A DNA stretch of 64,000 nucleotides, from NCBI GenBank assembly GCA_038380795.1, contig CM076261.1:11166556-11230555 (forward strand), given 5' to 3'. The position numbers were made by a program, and so were the translations under genes. Below are positions 10,662 through 22,600 of this stretch, in pieces. A model generated the notes under the pieces. It did no database searches. It was not told the DNA's origin and saw only the letters and a program-made list of their open reading frames with translations. The stretch is from Pyrocephalus nanus. Lineage: Eukaryota; Chordata; Aves; Passeriformes; Tyrannidae. Each line of letters begins with the position of its first letter. Position 1 is the first letter of the stretch.

Positions 10662-13006
10662 GCTCTAATCCCTAACAAAAGCTAACTGGTAATAATAATT
10701 CATCATGCATAGAGTATGGTTCTTACCCAACCAGCATCCCTGTGGGGGAGAAGACTGGTTCAGACTGTCAGCTGATCCCAGAAGTTACAATGGAGTCTTC
10801 CCTAACTTCTCCCCATTCTTAACTTACTTTTATAATATTTCTTTATGTTTAGGTAGAGCTTGAGTGACTACCTATATTTCATGCTCAGTGAGGAGTGATT
10901 GTACCTTGGAGGCAGGTAGCTTTGGGTTAGAGATGCACATCAGGATTACATCTGAGGTAACCTTCGGATGGAGATGGGTGTCACTATTATATCGAGAGTG
11001 ATTCTGCCAGTTTCTGGTTCAAGAGCAAGACATCTTTTATCACCTTTGCTATGTGATTTATCAGCTAAAAAGTACCACTGAGTTCCCTCCTCTGCAAGGA
11101 TTTCAACAGAGCCTGGCTGTCTCCACCCTGCTTCACTCTCCATTTCTTCCCCTCTTATCATATATTGAATGAGGAAAGTTGCATGTTGACTGCATTCCCT
11201 CCAGGGACCATTTTCAATATTTTGGAAAATTAAAATAGTATGGCCACATTTACGTAATAATAGATTGGGTTTTGTTTGATTATTTCAGTCCTAGCATAAG
11301 TCTGGAATAAACCATTCCCGAGGCAATGACATCAACAATGTAATTTCAGTGTATATGGGTTTGCAAGGAAGTATCAGGAAATAGCAATGAATTCTGAAAA
11401 TGATTTTGCATTGCAAAGGTATACATATAAATATTCCATTCCAGTGGGATGGAATGTTGTAGGGGGGGAAAAGCACACAAAAAGGCTTCCCATAGTTTAG
11501 TTTCATACATTTTATGTTCCATAGAGTTTCAAAGAAAGAGAGATTGAAATAATTAGCTTAGTTATTCTGTCTCTGAAGTAATTTCTCTAGCAAATCCACA
11601 GTGAAAAAGTGGCATACAAATACATTGGAGGGCTAGTAAACTTTGCTCTGAGGTAAAAGACAGCTTAACGTCCTTCAATTGAGTATACAAGTAGATAAAG
11701 ACAAATACTTGATTGATATTTTAATATGAAAGAACCCATGTTTGCAAGTAACCAGAGAGGTTTTGAGAATGTACCTTCTCTTCAGTTAACTTATTTCAAC
11801 AGCAAAAGCTGGTTAAGATCTGCTCCTAAGGTAAAATACGTATTTTAAAAACCTTATGGTTTAACTGAGATTAATAAATAAAAACTTTATTGACATGGAA
11901 AATCCATTTGAGGAAGGATAATTAATTCATCCTGTTTGCCATTCAATCATAAGAAAATACAATGGCTTTGTAAATTCAAAAATCTGTTTCCTCTTTGGAA
12001 ATGTGACATTAAAGACCCTCACTAGAAAGTTGATTGGGAAAGTAAAGTGTAAGAGAAGCTAATGGCCTCAAACAGGCTACCTCATAATGACATCTAAAGT
12101 TAATCTGCCATGTGTTTAAGGAGTCATCAGGTTAGAAAAGAAAAATCACTTCTCTATTAGAAAACTGAAGTGAAAGCAGCTCCGGTAAGCTCTCATCAAA
12201 TTCAGTAAAAAAACAGGTTTTGCTCTATCACTTTATCTCTGTAATTTGATGGTGGATGGAAATAATCTAAACCAGTTGATACAGGAAAAAAATTAATACA
12301 TTATTAATTTTAAAGGTGACCATGCCGTCCAAAAATAATCAGTGGGAGGTAATTCATCAAAATTCAGGCAAATACATCTGGACTGCTCATATTTTTACTG
12401 AGTGGATTAAAAAGGATGCCAATACTCTTGACAGCGAAATTATTTTCTAAAGTAAATGGGATCTCAGAGAACATGTGTTCTACTGTTTGCTTTCCACATG
12501 TTTAAGAGAAAAAAAAACAGCCACAGAGAAATAGAAGACATGAGTTCAAAGAGCACAAAGAGGACTTTTTGTAAGTACAGTAGCTGTTTTATTTGTCTTG
12601 CAGTAGCTCAGAATTTGTGCAATATCGTGGCAATTATTTTGTCCTAGTACAGCAGTGAATTGACCCAGAGAACAATATCGTTTTCAGTGAATGAGAGCAG
12701 GTTCAGATCTTCAAAGGTATTAAGGCACGTGACCAATGACAGCTATAGACCTCTAAAAGGCTGGGAACAGAACTGAAAGTCATATGTAAGTTCCAACTTT
12801 TAATATTTTCTTCTTTTAAGTGAGTCTTTTATCTACAAATAACCAAAGCAGTGTTTGAAATTTTATCTGCCCAATTTCCATTAAAACTGTGTAAGCTAAA
12901 TTCTTCAGGTAACCTCCCTAATTTTTCTTGGGAATCTTTGGTAGTTAAAAATGAAGTATTTTAAAATTTCTAATTATCTACAGCTATTTTCCCCATGTAT
13001 TCAGTT
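10662..13006. other. Intergenic, AT-rich, no gene recognised
   Basis: It begins with the second copy of the GCTCT duplication. No coding or RNA gene is visible. The stretch at about 12240-12420 is free of simple repeats and rich in homeodomain-like TAAT cores, so it could be a conserved non-coding element. That is only an impression without alignment. Confidence 0.4.
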
Positions 13007-14054
13007 TGTGTGGCCAGGTTTTGAGGTTGGGGGTGTGGCTTGAGGGGTGGATTCTGTGAGAAGTTGCTGGAAGCTTCCTCTATGCCTAGCTGGCTCAAAG
13101 ACAGACCTGGTGCTGGCCAAGGCTGAGTCATTTGGAGATGGCAGAAACACCTCTGTGATAACATATTTAAGAAGGAAAAAAGTTATGTGCAGATGTAATT
13201 GAGCTCTGAGAAGAGACAGTGAGACAGGAACAGTGAGACAGTATTGACAGGAACAACTGTGCAGACACCGAGGTCAGTGGAGATGGAAGGATGGAAGGTG
13301 CTCCAGGTGCTAGAACAGAGATTCTACTGCAGCCCATGATGAAGACCATGGTGAGGAAGGCTGTTCCCTTGCAATCTATTAAAATCGACATGGGTGCAGA
13401 GATCTACATGTAGCCCATGGAGGAGACTCACACTAGAGCAGGCAGATGGAGGCTATGAACCCACGGGAAGCCTGTGCTGGAGCAGGGACCTGCAGACCCA
13501 TAGAGAGAGGAGCCCACAGTAGAGCATGTTTCCTTGTAGGACTTACGACCCTATGAGGGACCCAGTCTGAAGCAGGATGTTCTTGAAGGATCTTCCACCC
13601 TGTGGAAAGGGACCCAAGTTATAGCAGTTTGTGAAGAACTGTTACCTTTGGGATAGACTCACGCTGGAGAAGTTCATGGAGATCCCATGCTGGAGCAGGG
13701 GATCTCCCTGAGCAGCAGCAGAAACAGTATGTGATGAACTAACTGTAACCCCCACTGCCTGTCTCCCTGCAGCACTAGGGGGAGAAGGTAGAGCCCAGGA
13801 AGGAAGGAAGGAGGGGTGCAGGGAAGGTGTTTTCAAGATTTACTTCTCATTACCTGTTCTGTATTTGTTGGTATTAAATTCAATTCATATATTCAAGTAA
13901 AGTCCGTTTTGCCCCTGGCAGTAATCGGTGAGTGAATCCCTGTCCTTAATCTCAACTCATGAAACTTTTGCTATATTTTCTCTCCCGTGTCCGGTTACAG
14001 AGGGGAGTGACAGAGTGCCTTTGGTGGGCATCCACCCAGGGTTAAACCACCACA
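13007..14054 (+). mobile_element. Solo LTR-like element, family B, + orientation
   Basis: This is a GC-richer block of about 1.05 kb. It starts TGTGTGGCCAGG and ends GGGTTAAACCACCACA, consistent with TG...CA LTR ends. It contains the avian LTR-type text CTGTGAGAAG..GCTGGAAGCTTCC, a TATTTAAG box near 13164-13171 and ATTAAA at 13874-13879 about 175 nt before the 3' edge. It has no coding remnants. I could not find a convincing target-site duplication (5' flank CAGTT, 3' flank CTTCA), so the left edge is uncertain by a few bases. It ends in a T run at about 14090-14101 in the flank. Confidence 0.75.
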
Positions 14055-16416
14055 CTTCACCTGCTAGAACCATACATCAATAAAGCTGGTTTTTTTTTTT
14101 TACTATTTCTTCTTTCATAATGTCTAATCTTTTGACAATATGACCTGAAGTTTAAAATCAGAGTATCTTGTCTTTAGAAGAAGAATAAGTTATCTAGGCT
14201 TAGGACAAAACTATAAAAGCTCCTGCAACATTCTATTATTTTCATTTTTTTATTATTTTTTTCTATAAATAAGAGCCTACTGACCTTTACATTACAAGAC
14301 AGAGAGCAAATGTAATGGTTTCTAAACATATTGTCCAAGGACATAGAGATGTGTTATTTACAGCTACCAGGCAGAAGCGTGAGTATGTACAAGATGACAT
14401 GATGTTGGACTAAATGGATGTAACTTTAACCAGTTTAGAAACAAGACATCATGTTTACAATTGAGTATATTCATCAGAGAGCTGTTAAGTATGAATTATT
14501 AAACCTAGTGCACTTCTGACAATGTAATTTAATGTGCAAGACTAAAAATATAAATTACAGGCTGCAAGAAAATATATATAATCTACTCCTATTTCTAAAA
14601 TATATATAAATTAAAAGATTAGCATACAATTTAAAGGTAAGTAGTAGTAGCACATTGGTTTTATGGAGGTTAGCCATGATGGAAGCTTGAAAAATAAATG
14701 ACTAGTCATATGATTTTACAGACTTAACCATAATCCTTACCTTTTTCTGTTTGTTTGGTTTTTTTTTCTCCTCATTTTTCTTCAGTTCTTCCCTCCTTTA
14801 ATAAATGTATTTTGTTATACAAGCTTGCAGTCTCTAAAAGGTTAAGATATAGCAGGTAGTCCTACTCCTTGGGTTGCAAAATTAGAATGCAGGAATGGGT
14901 TTTGAAATCAGTGCTTCTGGTAGTGCTGCCTGCTAGATGCAACCTGCAACAGAATTCTCTAATAGTGTTTACATGTGGTCAGAATTTTTCCTATTTTTAT
15001 AAAAGGCAGGCATAAGGCATAAAAGCAATACACTACCTGATGTTTTCTCCTTTTGCCTGTGTGTTCTATGAATTCTTAAATAAAAAGTTTTCAAGGAACT
15101 GTGGTATAGAGTAAGGGTGGGGTAAAACTTCCATGGACTTCATGTAAAACTTCCATGGACTTCATGTCTCAGGAAGTTAATAGTGAATTAGTAAGACCCA
15201 TAACTATACAAACTGAGTTGTGAGTGGGAAGGAGTTGCTAGTCAATGATATTTGAAAGACATTACATTACATCAGGAAGCCTATGTCAAATGAATTGTGT
15301 TTTGAAACTAGGTCATACAGTATAAGTCTTCAAATAACTGCTGACCATTAATTTAACATCTTTTTCAGCAGACTCAATAAACACAAAAAGTACTGAATTA
15401 ACATACAAGGTAAAATATCTTCTCTCTTTCCATCTGATTTCAAAATGTTCCCTTCAGGTAATTTTTTTGAGTCACACCAGTGAAGAAAAGCTGTATTAGC
15501 CATCACAGAACAAGATCAAGAAAGCTTTAGATGTTAATGGACTGTTAATTCAGCATTTTTATTATAGCATTAGAAACAAAAGAAAATAGTTGACTAAGCA
15601 AAGATAACTCAAGTTAAGGTCAGTCATAAAACCCTTCTGATATTTCAAATGCTACCATGCTCAACTTTCAAAACCACTAGCAGTTATGTTCTAATCAAGT
15701 CACAAGGAATCATTAAACCAGGTATGTACTTAGAATTTAAATCCAGTTTTTGATGAAGTTCCAATAACTTCCTTTTTTCTTGCATATTTTTCTTTTCCTT
15801 AAACCTGTAAGAAATTGCAGGTGCTCTCTATGTAATAATCTCAGTAAATTTCTGAAAGTAACAAGTAACATAATTCTGAAACACTACAATTTTCTAGGCA
15901 TGTATTGTGAAATAAATATCATAATAATTTAGGGATAAGATATTTTTGTACATGGAGAGGGCAGATATCTCTATGAAGTACTGAAATGAAAAAATGAAAT
16001 ACTTTCTTTTAGATCTGAAACAATATTTATAACATTAGCCACAGAATATAATCTGATGCATTGAAATGTAAGACAAAAAATAACCTCTGACTTTTTAGTT
16101 TCTTAATTCTAACTCATGATGTTGATTGGCTTAAATGAGAAACACAAATATTTGAACAGAACAGGCAAAGAATTATTTTCTGTAAAAAGGGTAAATTTGA
16201 GCATGATCTTTAATTTAAAGCAGGAGGACTCAATAACTCCTATGGAAGCAGTACAAGATTTATCAAATGAAAAGAAAACCAATACAAAACAACCTCACAT
16301 ATGTCCAAAAGATTATTACGAAAACAAGCACAAAATATGGAAAAAGACTGCAATAAATTTGCCAATGATGAAATTGCAAGGAAGTACAGAAATAAAATAG
16401 TCAAAATACAGTTAAG
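14055..16416. other. Intergenic, AT-rich, no gene recognised
   Basis: Only chance open frames are present. It contains the 22-bp tandem duplication at 15123-15166 and ends with TTAAG, the target-site duplication of the next LTR. Confidence 0.45.
15123..15166. repeat. 22-bp perfect tandem duplication
   Basis: Two identical adjacent 22-bp copies lie at 15123-15144 and 15145-15166. The unit contains the short palindrome CCATGG. It is consistent with replication slippage and has no recognised function. Confidence 0.9.
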
Positions 16417-17900
16417 TGTCGTGGTTTTGTCCTGGGTCAATTTGTTTTCCACCTCCTACACAATTATTACTAGTTGAGAGAAGGTTTATGCAGGCAAAAG
16501 AGATATGATTTGGGGAAAATAGTATGAACATTTATTACTAGTAAAATAAAAACTACTAACAAGTTAAAAATTAAAGAATTATATCTACAACAATTTCTAC
16601 TTAAGTTGAAGTGCTATATATTTACAGAAATACTCCTTCCCCCTTTATACCAGTCTAAGGAGGAGAAGTAGTTTCAATCTCCATTTTTGGAGTTCCAGCT
16701 CTCTCTCTCCAGTAACAAATCTTCAGTATTAGCAGCACTCTCATTGCAGCTGGAACATTTTCTCTCTCTCTCTCTCTTACTCTGTGTCGGCTTCCAGGGC
16801 TGGGCTTACCCCCCATCCTGGGCTAAGACCGAAGGCTGGGTTTACCCAGGTCTTAAAAGGTCTTCCTTCCATAGGCTTGCAAAGGGACACTTGCTTACTA
16901 TGGATCTTCACCACAGGGTTACAGGAGATAATGGCTTAGGAGTTCACTCCTGTTTCCCTATGGAGGTCCCTCCCTATGGGAGAACAGTCCTTGATAGACT
17001 TCTCGGCATGGGTCTAGCACGAATCCCACACACACGGATCCCAACATTTCACCTGGGCTGCCTCGCTCCAGCGTGAAGTTTTCTCAGGGTTACAAAATCT
17101 TTAACAGCAGTATGGATCCACACACACATGGACCCTAACATCCCTACCTGAACCGTTCTGTGCTCCAGTGTAGGTTTCATCTCTCTCAGGGTAACAAAAT
17201 TTCCAGTAGCAGCATGGATCTCTCTCACTGAGATCCTAAGCTTATCCGAGCCATCCTTGCTCCAGCATCAGCATCATTCCCTTCAAGGGTCACAAAGTTT
17301 TCAACAGGACTCTGCCTCACCTCAGTCCTTCTCATGAAGTCTCAGTTCTCTGGTATATTCACAAGCTCCTCTGTGAGCCACATGGGGGGGTCTCCTTACC
17401 CCAGCAAACTTTTACAAGTAGCAGGGATTACTTTTCAGTCTTTTCCCTGATGGAGAAAGAGAGAGTGAAAGGGGAGGAAGCAGCTCTCCCCCCTTTGAAT
17501 CTTCTTCTCTCGCCTCCGGCTGCCAGCTTTGACCTTGGAAGTCCCTTATCTCTCGGCTGGAATTCTTCCACAGCAGTTTCTCATCCAAGTAGTTCATCTT
17601 TTAAACTTTTTTTTCTTCACTTTCTTATCAGAGAGAAAGGGAAGGCTTCAGTGCTACACCTGCTCCCCCCCTCCCCGGCCCAAGCCGGGGGAGAAGGGAG
17701 CCTGGCCCTGCTCGGGCTCGCTACTCTTCTACATGGCTACTACTCCTAATTTCAACTGCGCAACAAGCTTCTCTTCCATTTTCTTAAAGATGTAATTAGC
17801 AAAGGCATTACTGAACCTTTGATTGGCCTTTTTGTCCAGAAATCACTTGGACAAAACCATCCTCAGCCCCAGGGATGGGCTGGTGGGCAAAACCATGACA
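16417..17900 (-). mobile_element. Solo LTR of an endogenous retrovirus, family A, - orientation
   Basis: The element is 1484 bp with an exact 5-bp target-site duplication TTAAG at 16412-16416 and 17901-17905. Its terminal inverted repeats on the + strand are TGTCGTGGTTTTG at the left and CAAAACCATGACA at the right, one mismatch over 13 bp. Read on the minus strand, a TTTAAG box lies 112 nt from the 5' edge (+ coordinates 17783-17788) and an AATAAA signal at 16536-16531. It carries a CT-rich tract at about 16760-16785. No retroviral genes are present. The first ~180 nt look about 10% different from the copy starting at 63259, estimated by eye. It belongs to the same family as 9337-10661 but lies in the opposite orientation. 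Confidence 0.93.
16531..16536 (-). promoter_or_regulatory. LTR polyadenylation signal on the minus strand
   Basis: TTTATT on the + strand reads AATAAA on the minus strand, about 115 nt before the 3' edge of the minus-strand LTR. This is the same spacing as in the copy at 9337-10661. Confidence 0.6.
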
Positions 17901-19040
17901 TTAAGCTGAGCCTTTTAAAGAAAATTACAACTGTCAGTGACAGAAATAAAAATAGAAGAGGGTCAGCAGGGATAGGAAACAGAAGAAAAGTGATACTAAT
18001 GCTCAGAAAGGAGAAAAGATCAAGGTTAGTCTATTTCACTTTCCAAAGGAATATTTTTGTTTCGGATTCTTTTTTTTTTTTTTACTGTGATTGCTATACA
18101 GAAAGAAAAGGTAACCTCCGTTAATAAAATACCCAAAAAACAACAATAAAAAGGAAGCAGGTACCAGAAATAAGGATATCTGAAATGGAACCAAAACTTA
18201 GAATTCATACTCTAAAAAAATCAGGATAGTTCCTTAGTCTCTGTCCTGAAGAATCTACTCCTTTAAAGAATCATCATTTGAAACTGAAAGTCCAGTACTA
18301 TGAATGAATGATGGCAATGCTTTCTGAAAGAAGAAAATACAGCACTGTATGCACAACAGATATATGTACATACTAGGCCTCTGTTCTGTATAATGGCCTC
18401 AAAACATATTTCAGAGAAAAAATTACCAAATCCATGGAACTCTGTAGACCTTTGAGTAAGTTACAAAATTATTATCTAGCACACTAAATTCACTCCATAT
18501 TTATTTTTACAAATATATGTGTATGCATATTTTCTGACATTTAATCCAGTAAACCATCATAGTCAAGTCAATTCCAATATGTCTAGACTTACAAAAGCAT
18601 TTCACACAGTTTCCTTTAGATTTATATTTCAAATGGACTTACATTTATTAGAAATTATTAATAGCTAGGCAATGGGAACATGACAAAAGTTGCTCTGAAC
18701 AAATCAGACTGGGATGAGATTAGACACTGATTTTCCTCAGTCATTTTTCTTGGGGTAGATATGCTTAATAGTTTCATTAGAGACTTTTAAGCAGGAAGTA
18801 AATGGGTATCCTGAGATGTGCAGATGTTAGAAAGTGGAAATTACCATCTATACTCAAGAAGACCCGATAAGCAGGTGGAAGAGTTGGATGAACTTGTGAA
18901 CTAAAGAGATGGAAATGAAATGAAATTAAATAATAAAAGTTCCAAAGATATATATTTCATGATTAATGAGAATTTAAGCCTATAAATGTAAACTATATCC
19001 ATTGTGTGCAGCAAAAGAAAGGAAAATTTGAATACATTGG
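17901..19040. other. Intergenic between two LTRs, no gene recognised
   Basis: A-rich sequence with a T run at about 18070-18083. Nothing on either strand resembles a known protein. Confidence 0.4.
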
Positions 19041-19600
19041 TGTGGTGGGTTGACCTTGGCTGGACACCAGGTGCCTACCCAGCTGCTTTATCATTCCCCT
19101 TCCCAGCTCAACAGGGGGGACAGTAAGATGAAAAACAACTTGTGGGTGGGATAAGGCAGTTTATTAAAGCAAAACAAAGAAAATCTTGCACCCGAAGAAG
19201 CAAAAGGTAACAAGGTTTATTCTCTACTTCCCATCAGCAGTGATGGTCAGCTACTCCCGAGAAGTAGGGCTTCAGCACATGTGATGGTTCTTCAGCAGGC
19301 AGCCACTGGAGACAAGGAATGCCAGCCTTCCTGCTCCTTGCCTTAACTTTTATGTCTGAGCTGACGTCACATGGTATGGAATATCTCCATTTGGTCAGTT
19401 TGGGTCTGCTGGCCTACTTGTGGCCCCTCCCAGATCTTGCCCTCAACTGAAGGAATGTTACAGTGCTGGTGTTGTGCCTGCCCTGCTCAGCAGTAGTCAA
19501 AACACCAGTGTGTTATTAACACCCTTCTAGGCACCAATGCAAAGCACAGCACTGTGAGGGTTACTGTGGGAAAATTAATTCCAGCTCAGCCAGATCCAAT
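19041..19600 (-). mobile_element. LTR or LTR fragment, family C, - orientation
   Basis: The + strand begins TGTGGTGGGTTGACC, a typical avian LTR terminus, and reaches the GCTCAGCAGTAGTCAAAACACC and CCAGCTCAGCCAGATCCA segments at the right. A TTTATTA at about 19158-19165 reads as a polyadenylation signal on the minus strand, about 120 nt from the 3' edge, giving the minus orientation. The right edge is approximate because I found no clean target-site duplication. No retroviral coding sequence adjoins it. The family assignment comes from memory of bird repeat consensus sequences. Confidence 0.75.
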
Positions 19601-22600
19601 ACGGTTGATGAGTAATAGGATGACTCTGACATGGCTGTGAAAATGCCAGCAGTATCCCTGAATGCATCAAACAAGGAATTCTCAGTATAGATAGGAAAAT
19701 ATTGCTCCCATTTTGTAACATATTGTCAGGATCTTACTCAAATATTCTATATAGTATTACTCATCTGATAGGATGAAATTTACCTGAATTAGATGCACAA
19801 GAAGACAATATGGATGACTGAAAATGGAAAAATGTCTATGAAATTGTTAGAAGAGAAAGTAAAACAAATGTAGAGGTAAGATTACTTTAAAAGTGTGAAA
19901 ACATAAGAAGGACAAGAATTATCTGCTTTAGAAGACAATGCTGTGCATCTCCATATATGAGAGGGGCATGAATAATGTTGTCATCACAATCAGTTAGATG
20001 TTTCTAGATAAGGTCCTGGGGTAGCCTTTCTAATATTGTGGCTTTACCACTGAAATTGAAAAGATTAGAGAAAATGGGAGCATGTAAGACTAAAAAACAT
20101 CAATCCTATTTCTCATGATAAAAGATTATTCAACTCATTTAAATTTTTGAAGTCTGTTAAAGTAAACTTAAATGTTTCATTGATCAAAAATGCAAACTCT
20201 ATTTTTTGGTAAGAAGTCATCACAGACTGACTGGCAGAAAACATTTTAAATTCTCCCTGTAATCTAGGACAGTGTCAATGTCCTTGATATTCTCAGCTAT
20301 ATTTCTGTACATTTTTGTAGCTTTTGATCTGGCATTGAAATACTGAAATCTTTGGTTGGTTGAAAGAACATAGCATTGTGACTTTAAGGTTTTCTAGTGC
20401 CTATCCAAGAAGATGCTGTTCAATTTATTACTAGTGAACACTGGTTTCTATTGCTACAGATTTTTTTCCCCTGCAAACTCCATTTCTTTATTTAATTGCA
20501 TTTATCTATGAGTTTAAGATGTATTATTGGCTCTTTTTTCCTACATGATAGCAGAAGTAATACCACATTTTGTTTACTCTTGTTCTTTAAGGTCTTAAAA
20601 TAATATTCTGAGTCTGAAATTTACAATTTCGATATTGTAAAGAATAAAATTCTAGATGTTAGAGTGTCTTAAACACTGCAAATGCATATACCTACAAAAT
20701 CACTGGTTTAAGTTAAGTTATTCTGAGTGACTTACCTTTTTTTTTTTTTTCCCCTTTACTGACACTATCTCACATTTCCAAGTTTCTCTCATTTCTGGCT
20801 GACTATCTGAAACTACCTGTTATCATTCCCCTTCTGTATGTCACTCAAGACCACTTTTCCAGAAGTTAATTGGGAAAAGACAGCTCACCCTGGCAGGAAT
20901 AGCCTCATGATATTTGCACATAGGAGACTTTATCACTAAGTTATCATGACTAAGATGCTGCTCTCTATATATATCACTGTACAGAAAAGAGCAATACATT
21001 CAGAAGACATCTTCAGTATTTTTCTGTACAGCACTCCAGATGAGAAATGGGGAAAAAAGAAAAAATGGTTTTGTTAGACAGAAAAAAAAAAAAGGTAAAT
21101 TAAGATTAAGGAAAGAAAAATTCATATTTTAATACTGAAGGAGTAAATATAATTTCAATCAACAGCTTTATTATTTTTATGTGCAAAAAACCCCAGAAAA
21201 ACTAAAAACCAAATATAGACCAGTAAGGAAACAGATTTGTATGACCATATTTACTTTTTCTTCTTAATCTTTTTCTTCTTCACTGCTTTCTCTGCTCTAT
21301 CATGACAAGAAAATAGCAGGAAATTATAGGTTATATCTTCTCAGTTATTTTGTTATCTCTTTTAAAGCACTAATTTTTACATAAGAGCTTGACAAAATAC
21401 ATATTTTTGAAGTAAATATTGTTCATATACAGAAAGTAGAATGCCTTATAATATTAGATTCACTGACAGCAGAATCTCACCACCTTTAAATCAGTAATGC
21501 AACTTTTTCCCCTAATTAGGGAAAGGTCAGTGTAGAACAAAAATAATAATCATAGTGATAAAATTTCCCATTTGTATTGTGTGCTGTGCGTGAAGAATTC
21601 AAAGTATTTTTTGAAGCTCAGTAGCATTTAGCCAGCTATTAGAGCTGTAGTGGCACAGGGGAAGCTAAGAATCAGGGCTTAGAAAATTTAAGTGACTTAC
21701 ACAAGGCCACACAACAATTCAATTCCAGTAACAAAAATAAGATTCCATAATTTAAGGCTCCTTCTTAGCTAGCTATACCTCATTCCTGCCAAGCATCTGT
21801 CTTCCAGACAAATACCCTTGTTCTCAATTGTGAAGTGGAATGAAAGGAAATGAAGTCACCTTGTGTGATTTTATTAGCTGACCTGCCTTAAATGAAGTAT
21901 TGAATCCTCTAAAGACGGTGCATAGAATTTATTTTTCTGATCCTAAATATGTTAATAGTATTCTTTTTCTCCTGTAGAAATTTTGGTTATAACAGAAATG
22001 AGGCAGTGTCAGCAAAGGTGCAAAGGTCCTTATGAGACCATCTTCTGCAACTGGGTAGACTTCAGAGTGAAAGTGAGCAGATGTGAAAGCAAATGACTGA
22101 CTGCATTAACAGGTTAAATAAAAAGTAAATGGTATATCAGTCAGAAATGTGAAGGAAGTGAAATACCTTCTATCTAAATATACACATGCAGTCGCAGCTG
22201 TTTCCGAGGTAACACAATGTGTCTTTCTGAACAGTAATTCCCCAAAGCAGGTGTAACTTTCAAGGGATGAGTCAGTGCACAAAGACATTCAGAACCATAA
22301 CATTTCTAGCACTAGGAGTTAGTTATTTTAGGTGATTTTTTGACTTGACACAGGCTTTTTTAATAATTACTATCAAAAGTTTGCCAGGAAAATAAGTGCA
22401 GTCTTCAGGCAATCTCTCTATCTGCTTCTTGTAGACTGATCTGTAGTTCTGTATACAGAACAAAAATAAGTTGATAAGAAATTCAGGAGGAGCAAGAGGG
22501 AGAATGGGATTAAAATTTCACTGCCTGACAGAACAGCTGTCTATAAATCTTCTGTGTATCTTTTACCTTTGCAAAACTGGGTACTAGCCAGTAGTGTACA

